This document shows, one piece after another, positions 45,317-53,584 of a stretch of DNA of 64,000 nt. The notes beneath the pieces were generated by a model. That model did not search any database. It worked only from the letters and a program-made list of their open reading frames with translations, and was not told where the DNA came from. The stretch lies in assembly GCF_018130385.1 (NCBI RefSeq), contig NZ_JAFCLU010000018.1:1-64000 (forward strand), read 5' to 3'. The DNA comes from Bradyrhizobium sp. AUGA SZCCT0283. GTDB lineage: Bacteria > Pseudomonadota > Alphaproteobacteria > Rhizobiales > Xanthobacteraceae. Made by a program: the position numbers and the translations under genes. The first letter of the stretch is position 1, and each line of letters begins with the position of its first letter.

Positions 45317-47260
45317 TCACGTCCCGACGTCGAGCATCTTCAGGTGAGCGGATGTGGCCGGGGTGGATACCACATTGCGCGACAATGTCCTGGAGATCCC
45401 GAAATGCAGGATGGGCCAGATCGCATAGGAATGGTCCCGTCGACCCTCGGCGTGTTCCCGCCAAAGCTGCCGCGCCTCGTCCGGTATGATGAAGGGAGCA
45501 AGGACGTCTGCTTCGCGTTCGAAAATTCTCTCGGCGGTGGGCCGCAGCTCCTGGCGCAGCAGGCCGGCCAGCGGTGCATTGAAGCCGCGCTTGGCCCCTT
45601 CGGTGACGGCTTCGGGAGCATTCAGCCGCCGGGCGAGCCGCCGCAACAGGGCCTTCTTTTCTCCATGCCTTGAAAGCAGCAGATCCGCATGGCATCGACC
45701 TGCGAAGTCCATGATCCGCCGGTCGAGAAGCGGCACCCGCAATTCAAGCGATTGGGCCATGCTCATGGCGTCCGATTTCAGCAGAAGCCCACCAGGAAGG
45801 TGCCAGCGCTGATCGGCGAGCAGACAACGATCGATGAGGTCGCCTTCCGCGCTTGCAATTTCGGCCTTATAGCCATGGAACGGATCCTCGTCGAGAAGAG
45901 GGCGCAGTGCGCTCCCGTAAAGTTTGGAAAGCATGAATTGCGGGACGTAGCGGCGCCAGCAGGCATGCGCCTCATGCGGACCGCTAGCCATGCCGAAAGC
46001 AAAGCGGGATGCAACGGCCGATAGCGGAAGGCGTTTTTGTCCTGCCGCTCCGAAGCGGTAGAACAACTGGCCGACTTGGGTCCAGGCGCTTGACGGCAAA
46101 AGCGGGCCGATACGGGCCGCCCACTTAGACGCGGCATATGTCGGATAGCCGGCAAAAAACTCGTCGCCGCCATCGCCTGTCAGCGCCACCGTCACATCCT
46201 TCCTCACTTCCTGCGAAAGCAGGAGCAGCGCCAGCGAAGCCTCGTCGCAGGACTGACCATCATAGTGATGGACGACCGTCGCCAGCCGTTCGCCAAGATC
46301 GGAGCGCATCTCGATTGGGACGGAATGAAGTTTGGCGCCGATCGCATCGGCCACCTTCCGGGCGAGCGGCGTCTCGTCGAATGATTGGTTAGCGAAGCTC
46401 GCGGTGAACATCGGCAGCTTGCCGTCCGACCGGTCGGCGCCCAAAGCGACGAGCGTACTGTCGATGCCCCCGCTTAGCAGCACGCCGACGGGAACATCGC
46501 TTACCAGCTGATCGGAAACAACCTTGGTCCACAATTGTTCAAGCTCGACTGTCGCGTCCTCCATACTGGTGATCTCAGCCGTCCTTGTCGGTCGCCAGAA
46601 TTGCCGCTCGGTCCGCTTGCCTTCGCAGTAGCTGACAACGGTTCCCGGCGCGATTTGGTGCACGCCCTCAAACGTGGTGTCGCGAGGGCCGACGTAACCC
46701 ATCGCGAAGAAGGCATGAAGTCCCTGGGCTGAGAACTCGCGGGGCTGAGCCGGCTCGGCGAAAATGCCCTTGATCTCGCTCGCGAAGCGAACCACGCCGC
46801 GGTCTTCGGCAAAATAGAGCGGCTTGATGCCGACGCCGTCCCGCGCCAGTACCAGACGCCGCTCATCGCAGTCCCATAGCGCAACCGCGAACATGCCCTC
46901 CAGTCGATCGAAAATCCGGTCTCCCCACGCAAGGTAGCCCAGGGGAATGACCTCGGTGTCGCAACTCGTTCGGAACGTGAATCCGAAGTCGCGCGCCAGC
47001 TCGGCCCGGATCTCCCGGTCGTTGTAAATCTCGCCATTGTAGCTGACGATTATCCGCCCCGAGGGGTCGGTGAAAGGCTGCCGTCCGTCAGGGCTTAGAT
47101 CCCTGATCGCGAGCCTGGCGTGGCCGAGCGCTATTCCCGGGGCGATGAGGATTCCACTGTCGTCCGGGCCACGATGGTGCAGGGCCGCCACCATGGCGCG
47201 AACAGTTTCCTCACGCGCAAGGCGGCGATCGCCGAAATAGATTCCCGCAACGCCGCACAT
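45317..47260 (-). CDS. asnB: asparagine synthetase-like glutamine amidotransferase
   Basis: This 647-aa protein has an N-terminal class II amidotransferase domain with catalytic Cys2 (MCGVAGIYFGD; SYNGEIYN) and a C-terminal PP-loop synthetase domain (LLSGGIDSTLVAL; ALTGDGGDEFFAGYP). It moves the amide of Gln onto an AMP-activated carboxylate. Context among glycosyl- and methyltransferases suggests it amidates a uronic acid in a surface glycan, as WbpS-like enzymes do, rather than making Asn; this is inference. It starts 9 nt after the GT2 gene. Confidence 0.9.
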   Translation of the reverse strand: MCGVAGIYFGDRRLAREETVRAMVAALHHRGPDDSGILIAPGIALGHARLAIRDLSPDGRQPFTDPSGRIIVSYNGEIYNDREIRAELARDFGFTFRTSCDTEVIPLGYLAWGDRIFDRLEGMFAVALWDCDERRLVLARDGVGIKPLYFAEDRGVVRFASEIKGIFAEPAQPREFSAQGLHAFFAMGYVGPRDTTFEGVHQIAPGTVVSYCEGKRTERQFWRPTRTAEITSMEDATVELEQLWTKVVSDQLVSDVPVGVLLSGGIDSTLVALGADRSDGKLPMFTASFANQSFDETPLARKVADAIGAKLHSVPIEMRSDLGERLATVVHHYDGQSCDEASLALLLLSQEVRKDVTVALTGDGGDEFFAGYPTYAASKWAARIGPLLPSSAWTQVGQLFYRFGAAGQKRLPLSAVASRFAFGMASGPHEAHACWRRYVPQFMLSKLYGSALRPLLDEDPFHGYKAEIASAEGDLIDRCLLADQRWHLPGGLLLKSDAMSMAQSLELRVPLLDRRIMDFAGRCHADLLLSRHGEKKALLRRLARRLNAPEAVTEGAKRGFNAPLAGLLRQELRPTAERIFEREADVLAPFIIPDEARQLWREHAEGRRDHSYAIWPILHFGISRTLSRNVVSTPATSAHLKMLDVGT

Positions 47261-47269
47261 GATTGCACC

Positions 47270-48214
47270 TCAGATCCGTGTAATGCGATTTTCGCGCAAC
47301 GGGGGCGTTTCGTTGTGATTGTCGACCTCGCGGTTGTCCCGCTCAAGTCGCGATGACTTGACCATGATCTGGCGCAGCAATACGGCCAGCAATCCCAGCG
47401 AGAAGATGATGACGGAGGAGATGATGCCGCCGACGCCTACATAGAAGAATACGTTCAGTTTGGCCATCAGTGCGAGAGTGAAGCTGGCGAGGGATGACGC
47501 GAACACGATGCTCGCCATCAACACGAACATCTTCAGCGGGTCGTAGTAGATCGCCGCTTCGACGATGTACTGCAGCGTCTTCATCGAGTCGCGCAGCAAT
47601 CTTACTTTCGATTTTCCCACTCGCTTGTTGTAGTCGATGGGAACATAGGCCACGAATTTTCCGGTCATCATGTAGGCCAGCGTCATGGACGTGGTGAAGC
47701 TGAAGGTGTCACAAAGGTGGTCGAAATATCCCAGTGCGGTGGACCGCCGGAAGACGCGAAGGCCCGAGTTGATGTCTGGGATGGATCGGCCGGCGGTGAA
47801 CTCCACGATGAAGCGCAGTAGCCGGCGCAGCGGCATCTTGATCAAGGATTCCCGGTAGTGCTCGCCGCTGCGCGCACCCACGACCATGTCGAAGCCCTCA
47901 TTGTAGCGGGCAAGCAGAGCTGGGATGGCATCGCACGGGTAGGTCCCATCCGCGTCGTTGATGATGATCGTATCGTAACGGGCGGCTGAGATACCGTCCT
48001 TTAGCGAGCGGCCATAACCTACATTGTGCGGATGCCGAAGGACGCGCGCCCCGGCGCTTTCTGCCCGGGCCTGGGTCTCGTCATGCGAGCCGTCATCGAC
48101 AACCACGACTTCATAAGCACCGACGTCGCTGCCAGAAAGCACTTCCCGCACACGGGTTACGGTCCTCCCGATCTCATCCTGCTCGTTGAGCGCTGGTATG
48201 ATGATCGAGATCAT
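47270..48214 (-). CDS. GT2 glycosyltransferase with membrane anchor
   Basis: This 314-aa enzyme has the GT-A nucleotide-sugar fold (ISIIIPALNEQDEIG; VVVDDGSHDET; INDADGTYPCDAIPAL with the DxD-like acidic motif). Two hydrophobic segments near the C-terminus (KMFVLMASIVFASSLASFTLAL; VGGIISSVIIFSLGLLAVLL, each in part) anchor it. The layout matches GtrB/DPM-like polyprenyl-phosphate glycosyltransferases, which would feed the GT-C enzyme of the same operon. It overlaps the upstream methyltransferase by ATGA. Confidence 0.85.
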   Translation of the reverse strand: MISIIIPALNEQDEIGRTVTRVREVLSGSDVGAYEVVVVDDGSHDETQARAESAGARVLRHPHNVGYGRSLKDGISAARYDTIIINDADGTYPCDAIPALLARYNEGFDMVVGARSGEHYRESLIKMPLRRLLRFIVEFTAGRSIPDINSGLRVFRRSTALGYFDHLCDTFSFTTSMTLAYMMTGKFVAYVPIDYNKRVGKSKVRLLRDSMKTLQYIVEAAIYYDPLKMFVLMASIVFASSLASFTLALMAKLNVFFYVGVGGIISSVIIFSLGLLAVLLRQIMVKSSRLERDNREVDNHNETPPLRENRITRI

Positions 48215-48945
48215 CGCTTGCGGCCTACCGCAATGACCGACTGGCCGAAGACCTTCCGCGTCGCGGGGTCGGCAAGGCGCGAAAGCGGAACGAGCCATTT
48301 GTCGAACAGGGATATCTGCGAGTTCACGGCCTTGTCGTTAAGCGAGCCGTGACGAAGGGCGCGATTCGCGAGCCAGCCCAGGCCGCCTATCGAATTGAAG
48401 TAGTCGCAGCGAACGATCTCGAGCCCCGCCTCGGTAAGCCGCGCCCGCATTTGGGTCCGGCTATAGCGGCGATGATGGCCCGCCAGACGGTCGAGATCGT
48501 TGAAAAGAAGTTCCAGAGCCGGAACGATCACGAGGAGATGGCCGCCAGGCTGAAGTGCTCGGGCGAGATTCGTGACCGCCTTACCATCGTCCTCAATGTG
48601 CTCGATCACGTTCAGGCAGACAATCGTTTGCACCTTGCGCTCATTGGCAAGCGCCACGAACTCCGGGCTTGTAATGTCTGAGACGCGCAGATCCAGACCG
48701 GGAAACCGCTGGCGTCCCTCCTCCACCGAAGCCGGGTCGATATCGACACCGACATAGTCGCCATAGCCGCGCAGCACACTGGCATAGCTGCCGTGTCCGA
48801 CACCAATTTCCAGCACCGGAGCGGCAAGGTAATCTGAGAACGAGGCCAGAATCCACGAGATGTAGTTCTTCGCGTCAGCCATCGCGGATGAATATGTCTC
48901 CGCACCCTTAAGAGCGGGTACGGACGATAACCGGGCTTCACCCAT
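48211..48945 (-). CDS. class I SAM-dependent methyltransferase
   Basis: This 244-aa enzyme has motif I VLEIGVGHGSYASVL, motif II with DYVGVDIDPASVEE, and post-motif VCLNVIEHIEDDGKAV. These match the UbiG/COQ5-like small methyltransferases common in glycan clusters. It is the first gene of the five-gene minus-strand operon and overlaps the GT2 gene by 4 nt. The acceptor is unknown. Confidence 0.85.
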   Translation of the reverse strand: MGEARLSSVPALKGAETYSSAMADAKNYISWILASFSDYLAAPVLEIGVGHGSYASVLRGYGDYVGVDIDPASVEEGRQRFPGLDLRVSDITSPEFVALANERKVQTIVCLNVIEHIEDDGKAVTNLARALQPGGHLLVIVPALELLFNDLDRLAGHHRRYSRTQMRARLTEAGLEIVRCDYFNSIGGLGWLANRALRHGSLNDKAVNSQISLFDKWLVPLSRLADPATRKVFGQSVIAVGRKR

Positions 48946-49202
48946 CCGCGCATCCTGAGCGTGTGATTGGAACGCCTTCCTTAGCGCATACTGCTGATAG
49001 TGCCAAGCCCGTGGGCCTGGCCACGGGATTTGGTCAATCCTCCGCCCGCGACAGACGCGGCCCTAGCCAGGAAGCCGGTGCTGGCAAGGCCGACCAGCGG
49101 CAATTGGCTTGACTGAACTGGCGAAGATACGCACAAAGTGAACAAATCCTGATGGCGGGGCGCGCCTCCGCTTGCGCATTAATTCCCCTTGCGTATCCGA
49201 TT

Positions 49203-49549
49203 GTGACATATCGTTCGGACATCGACGGATTGCGAGCGCTTTCGGTTCTCGCCGTCATCGCTTTTCATTTGAACAGTTTCGTTCCCGGCGGTTATGTCGG
49301 TGTTGACATATTCCTCGTCATTTCCGGCTTTCTGATTGGCGCTATCGTCTTTCACGAAATCGATTCCGGATCATTCTCATTCGGTAATTTCTACAAGCGA
49401 CGAGTTAGACGTATCGCTCCTGCATTGATCGTGACGCTGCTGGGTTCGTATGCGGCTTCTCTCGTTTTGATGCGGCCCGAGGCGCAAGCCGTTTGCGAGG
49501 GTCTGCAGCGATTGCGGTATTGCGGGAACGTAATTTTCGGGAGAGCCGC
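49203..49549 (+). pseudogene. acyltransferase 3 (OafA-type) N-terminal fragment
   Basis: The frame reads YRSDIDGLRALSVLAVIAFHL and FVPGGYVGVDIFLVISGFLI, the unmistakable start of OafA/YrhL-type membrane O-acyltransferases, with the catalytic His intact. Full members have 350-650 residues, yet the match stops around residue 105 and the frame then runs antisense through the 3' end of the aminotransferase gene to 49718. The possible start is GTG 49203, or ATG 49152 for a longer N-terminus. It is a truncated, presumably dead gene. Confidence 0.75.
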
Positions 49550-50647
49550 TCAGAACTTGCGAATGAGGTCGATCACTTCGTCCTGCTGCGCCGGCGTGAT
49601 CTCCGCAAACATTGGCAGCGATAAAATGCGCCCCTGGTCGCGATGCGCGTTCGGAAATTGTTCGGGGCGATGGCCAAACCGCTGGTATGCGGCAAGGAAC
49701 GGCAGTGCCGTCGGATAATTGATCGCCGTCTGCACGCCGTTGGCGTTCAGGTGCGCCGCCAGCGCATCGCGACGCGGATGCCTGATCGTGTAGAGATGAT
49801 AGACGTGGGTGCGGTCGGGCGCGACCCGCGGCACGACGACGTCCTCGATCTGGTTGAGGCCGGCATCGTAGACTTTCGCGGCGTTCTGCCGCGCTTCTGT
49901 CCACTGGGCCAAGTGCGGCAGTTTCGCTGACAGGATCGCTGCCTGCATGCCGTCGAGCCGGCTGTTGATGCCTTCGATATGATGCTGGTGCTTCACCAGA
50001 CCGCCGTGACGCGCCAGCATGGTCATATGTTCGGCGAGCGCATCGTCATTGGTCACGACGGTGCCGGCATCGCCCATCGCACCGAGATTCTTGCCGGGAT
50101 AGAATGAATAGGTCGCGGCCGTGCCGAAGGTGCCGACCTGCTGGCCTTTATAGCGGGCCAGATGCGCCTGTGCGCAATCCTCCACCACCCAGAGCTTGTG
50201 CTTGTTCGCGATCGCCATGATCGCGTCCATGTCCGCCGGCTGTCCGTACAGATGCACGGGAATGATCCCGACCGTGCGCGGCGTGATCGCAGCCTCGATC
50301 GCCGCCGGATCGATCGTGAACGTAGCGCCATCGGTATCGCAAAACACCACGGTGGCGCCAGCGTGCGTGATCATCGCCGACGTGCTGATCCAGGAATGCG
50401 CCGTGGTGATCACCTCGTCCCCCGGCTTGACCTTCAGCGCGGCCATGGCGAGATACAGCGCATCGGTGCCGTTGGCACAGGAGACGCAATGCCTGACGTC
50501 TACGGCAGCAGCGAACTCCCGTTCGAAGGCATCGACGTAGGACCCGCGAATGAAGGCGTTGTCGCGGATGACGGAGGCAATCGCGCCGTCGATCTCGCTT
50601 CTGATGGTCTGATATTGCAGCTGCAGATCCGCAAAAGGCACCGGCAT
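49550..50647 (-). CDS. DegT/DnrJ/EryC1 sugar aminotransferase (WbpE-like)
   Basis: This 365-aa PLP enzyme transfers an amino group from glutamate to a keto sugar nucleotide. Landmarks are CANGTDALYLAM, VEDCAQAH and SFYPGKNLGAMGDAG with PLP Lys186. The ATG at 50647 follows AGGAAAG. It is last in a three-gene operon with an oxidoreductase and a hexapeptide acetyltransferase, matching the WbpB/WbpE/WbpD set that makes UDP-2,3-diacetamido-2,3-dideoxyglucuronic acid. FdtB-type activity on a dTDP sugar is an alternative. Confidence 0.9.
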   Translation of the reverse strand: MPVPFADLQLQYQTIRSEIDGAIASVIRDNAFIRGSYVDAFEREFAAAVDVRHCVSCANGTDALYLAMAALKVKPGDEVITTAHSWISTSAMITHAGATVVFCDTDGATFTIDPAAIEAAITPRTVGIIPVHLYGQPADMDAIMAIANKHKLWVVEDCAQAHLARYKGQQVGTFGTAATYSFYPGKNLGAMGDAGTVVTNDDALAEHMTMLARHGGLVKHQHHIEGINSRLDGMQAAILSAKLPHLAQWTEARQNAAKVYDAGLNQIEDVVVPRVAPDRTHVYHLYTIRHPRRDALAAHLNANGVQTAINYPTALPFLAAYQRFGHRPEQFPNAHRDQGRILSLPMFAEITPAQQDEVIDLIRKF

Positions 50648-50658
50648 CTTCGTCTTTC

Positions 50659-51126
50659 CTACTTGTCCGTCAGCAGCCGGCGCGCCGGATTGCCTGCATA
50701 AGTCCCTGACGTCGTGATGTCCCTGGTCACCACCGAGCCGGCGCCGATGACGACATCGTCGACGATCCTGACCGGCATGATCGTGGCGTTGGAGCCGATC
50801 GAGACGCGGTTGCCGATCACGGTCTCGCGCCACAATTCCCTCTTGCCGCGAGCCGGGCCGCCGGTCGAGAACGTATCGTTCACGAACATCACGCCGTGGC
50901 CGACAAAGCAGTCATCGCCGATCGTGACCAGTTCGCAGATGAAGGCATGAGACTGCACCCGCGTGCGGGCTCCGATCACGACGTCCTTCTGGATTTCGGT
51001 GAACGGCCCGACAAAGCAATCGTCGCCGATCCTGCAGCCGTAGAGATTGCACGGCTCGACGATTTTGACGCCCGTGCCGAAATCAACGTCACGCACGCCG
51101 GCCTGATGTATCTCGGGCCGGTTCAC
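50659..51126 (-). CDS. hexapeptide-repeat N-acetyltransferase (WbpD-like)
   Basis: This 155-aa protein consists of left-handed beta-helix hexapeptide repeats (YGCRIGDDCFVGPFTEI; VTIGDDCFVGHGVMF; VIGNRVSIGSNATIM) and ends with the AGNPAR motif typical of acetyl-CoA-dependent sugar acetyltransferases. The GTG at 51126 overlaps the oxidoreductase stop by GTGA, supporting this start. It would acetylate the amino group set by the aminotransferase downstream (11 nt gap). The trimeric form is usual in the family. Confidence 0.85.
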   Translation of the reverse strand: MNRPEIHQAGVRDVDFGTGVKIVEPCNLYGCRIGDDCFVGPFTEIQKDVVIGARTRVQSHAFICELVTIGDDCFVGHGVMFVNDTFSTGGPARGKRELWRETVIGNRVSIGSNATIMPVRIVDDVVIGAGSVVTRDITTSGTYAGNPARRLLTDK

Positions 51127-52184
51127 GAGACGACACCAAGCCGGCCCAGCCGCGGCGCGAAGCGAAGCGGCACCTCGGCGCCGGTTTCGATCGATTCGTA
51201 GAGCGCGGAAATCAGTTCCAGGCTCTTGCGCCCTTCGAGACCATCGACCAGCGCCGAACGCTGGTTCACCAGGCAGTCGATCACGTGCTGGTAATAGGCC
51301 TGATGGCCGAAGCCGTAGACATTCGGCGGATTGACGGAAAATTTCTCGATTACATCCTTGTCGGACGAAAGCCCTTCGACAAAGCGCCAGTGCCGGATCT
51401 GGTTGACGGCGAAGCCCGCAATTTCGACCGTTCCCTTCTCTCCGAGAATCGAAAGCGATCCTTCGAGGTCGGTCGGCCGGACAGCCGTCGTCGCCTCGAT
51501 GATCCCCAGCGCGCCGTTGCGGAATTTCAGCGTCGCCACCGCCGTGTCCTCGGCCTCGATCTTGGCCAGCGCCGTGACGGCACGGGCATGAACGCTGACG
51601 ACATCGCCGAAAAACCATTCCAGCATGTCGACGTGGTGACTGGCCTGGTTGGAGAGCACGCCGCCGTCATAGGCCCAGGTGCCGCGCCAGGCATCCTGAT
51701 CGTAATAGGCCTGGTCGCGGCACCAGCGGACGCGGACCGTGCCGAGAATCAGGCGGCCGAAGCGGCCGGCCTCCAACGCCTCGCGCGCCTTCACCACAGG
51801 AACATTGAAGCGGTTCTGCTTGACGATGAACAGCTTGACGCCGGCCTCGTCACAGGCGCGGATCATGTCGTCGGCATCCTGCAGCCGCAGCGCCATCGGC
51901 TTCTCGACGACCACATGCTTTCCGGCCTTCGCGCAGGCGATGACATGGGCGGGATGCATCCCGCTCGGCGTCAGCACCGCCACCGCATCGATGTCCTGCC
52001 TGGCGAGGAAGTCATCCATGTCATGGATTGCCGGAACGCCGAACTTCGACGCGATCGCGTCGGCGCGGTCACGAACGGTATCGCAAACGGCAACGAGCCT
52101 GGCTCCGTCGATATGATTGCCGCCCAGAAGTTCCGAGTGGCGCTTTGCGATACGCCCGCATCCAAGCAGGCCTATTCTGATCAT
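51123..52184 (-). CDS. Gfo/Idh/MocA sugar oxidoreductase (WbpB-like)
   Basis: This 353-aa NAD(P)-dependent dehydrogenase has the N-terminal Rossmann motif IGLLGCGRIAKRHSELL and the family motif VVVEKPMALR with the catalytic Lys. The C-terminal domain includes GGVLSNQASHHVDMLEWFF with the conserved His. With the neighbouring aminotransferase and acetyltransferase, a role as UDP-GlcNAcA 3-dehydrogenase is plausible. It is the first gene in the operon. Confidence 0.88.
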   Translation of the reverse strand: MIRIGLLGCGRIAKRHSELLGGNHIDGARLVAVCDTVRDRADAIASKFGVPAIHDMDDFLARQDIDAVAVLTPSGMHPAHVIACAKAGKHVVVEKPMALRLQDADDMIRACDEAGVKLFIVKQNRFNVPVVKAREALEAGRFGRLILGTVRVRWCRDQAYYDQDAWRGTWAYDGGVLSNQASHHVDMLEWFFGDVVSVHARAVTALAKIEAEDTAVATLKFRNGALGIIEATTAVRPTDLEGSLSILGEKGTVEIAGFAVNQIRHWRFVEGLSSDKDVIEKFSVNPPNVYGFGHQAYYQHVIDCLVNQRSALVDGLEGRKSLELISALYESIETGAEVPLRFAPRLGRLGVVS

Positions 52185-52504
52185 GGGGAGCCTTGTTCCA
52201 TTTGCCGTCAGAATCGACGTTAGCCGCCTGATCGACCGCAGCCAACCCTTCAGGGCGGCGTAGGTCCCGCCTTTCGCCGGGGTCGCCGGATTTTGGTCGG
52301 TCCGAAGGCGTTGACAATGGCCCCGGAAGACTGCAACGACGCAGTGGTGCCCTACGCCAATTGCGGGATTTCAACCCTCGGCGGATGGGTTAAATTGCTT
52401 GCGGGGTTCCTGCCCCCAAGCGTAGCCCGGTTGGCACGGGATCCCCCTGCTCTCGCAGGTGAGAACAGCTTCTCGAGGGGTTTCAGCAACCCTCGGTTGC
52501 CACC
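52185..52504. other. 320 nt upstream of the epimerase gene
   Basis: No gene is supported. A TTGACA at about 52310-52315 might be a -35 element, but no matching -10 is obvious. The promoters for the divergent oxidoreductase and epimerase genes should lie here. Confidence 0.3.
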
Positions 52505-52618
52505 ATGCGATTCGCTGGCCTATATTGGAACTTACTGGCGGCCTATTTCAACGCAAAGGCGGCTTTTCAGATTAGATGCAACAGGAAACTCAGCGGCGAA
52601 AAGGCGTCCCCGGGCTGA
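52505..52618 (+). CDS. possible small ORF (37 aa) leading into the epimerase
   Basis: An ATG at 52505 opens 37 codons (MRFAGLYWNLLAAYFNAKAA...GEKASPG) whose TGA overlaps the ATG at 52618, the alternative start of the epimerase, as TGATG. The arrangement allows translational coupling. No ribosome binding site is clear, and the peptide has no recognised relatives. Confidence 0.3.
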   Translation: MRFAGLYWNLLAAYFNAKAAFQIRCNRKLSGEKASPG

Positions 52619-53574
52619 TGAATTCACGCCCCACACCTGCTTGCGAGGAAGCCGGTGCGCAGTCGAGCACCGCGTCGGACGCGCAGTGCAGCAGCGACAG
52701 CAAGAAAACCAGGGTGCTCGTAACCGGTGCCGACGGGTTCGTCGGACGTCATCTGGTTCCGTATCTTGTCGCGCAGGGATATGCCGTGATCGCTGCATCG
52801 AGAGCGGCAACCACCTTCGACAATCCGAACGTGACTGCCGTTCCGCTTCCCGATCTCTCGCGGTTGTTCGACTGGCAACCCCTGCTGGACCAATGCGACA
52901 CCATCGTTCATCTTGCAGGCATTGCTCACAAATACGCCGGCGACGATTTTTATGATCGCGTGAATCATCGCGCGACGTCGGCGCTGGCACGGGCGATATC
53001 GCGCGGCGCGACAAAGCATCTGGTGTTCGTTTCCTCGATCGCCGCCCAGTCCGGCTCTTATGCTGCTCATGACATCACCGAGGATGACTTTCCGACGCCG
53101 AACAATGCGTATGGACGATCCAAATTTGCCGCCGAACAGGCGATACGCGCGGCCGGTATTTCGTTTACAATCTTGCGTCCCGTCGTGATCTATGGCGAAG
53201 GCGAGAAGGGAAACTTCGCGACCGTCCACCGGCTTTCGCGCCTGCCGATTCCGCTTCCTTTCGGGGCGCTGTCTGCGCAGCGATCCGTGCTGTCGATCGA
53301 GAATTTCATCTCGGCCGTCGCGACCGCGCTGACCAATCCCCGTGCGCGCGGCGAAACCTTCATCGTGTCCAACCCGGCACCCGTCACTGTCGCGCATCTC
53401 ATCGCACGTCACCGCGCGAGCCACGGCAGACCACCCTGGCTGATGCCGGTGCCTCAAAGCTGGATCAAGCTGACACTCCAAGCCATCGGCCAGGGTGCGA
53501 TTTGGGAGCGAATCGGCCGGCCTCTGGTGGCGCCTCCCACAAAGCTGCTTGCGATCGGCTGGGAGCCAGCCTGA
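52576..53574 (+). CDS. NAD-dependent epimerase/dehydratase (extended SDR), short C-terminus
   Basis: The 332-aa frame (318 aa if started at ATG 52618) has the NAD motif VLVTGADGFVGRHL, HLAGIAHKYAGD, catalytic Ser in FVSSIAA and YGRSKFAAEQ (YxxxK). It belongs with UDP-glucose 4-epimerase-like and WbpV-type enzymes in O-antigen clusters. The first 15-45 residues are low complexity and probably not folded. The protein ends at LLAIGWEPA, roughly 25 residues before the usual family end, so it may be C-terminally truncated. Confidence 0.8.
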   Translation: MQQETQRRKGVPGLMNSRPTPACEEAGAQSSTASDAQCSSDSKKTRVLVTGADGFVGRHLVPYLVAQGYAVIAASRAATTFDNPNVTAVPLPDLSRLFDWQPLLDQCDTIVHLAGIAHKYAGDDFYDRVNHRATSALARAISRGATKHLVFVSSIAAQSGSYAAHDITEDDFPTPNNAYGRSKFAAEQAIRAAGISFTILRPVVIYGEGEKGNFATVHRLSRLPIPLPFGALSAQRSVLSIENFISAVATALTNPRARGETFIVSNPAPVTVAHLIARHRASHGRPPWLMPVPQSWIKLTLQAIGQGAIWERIGRPLVAPPTKLLAIGWEPA

Positions 53575-53584
53575 AATAGGGATG

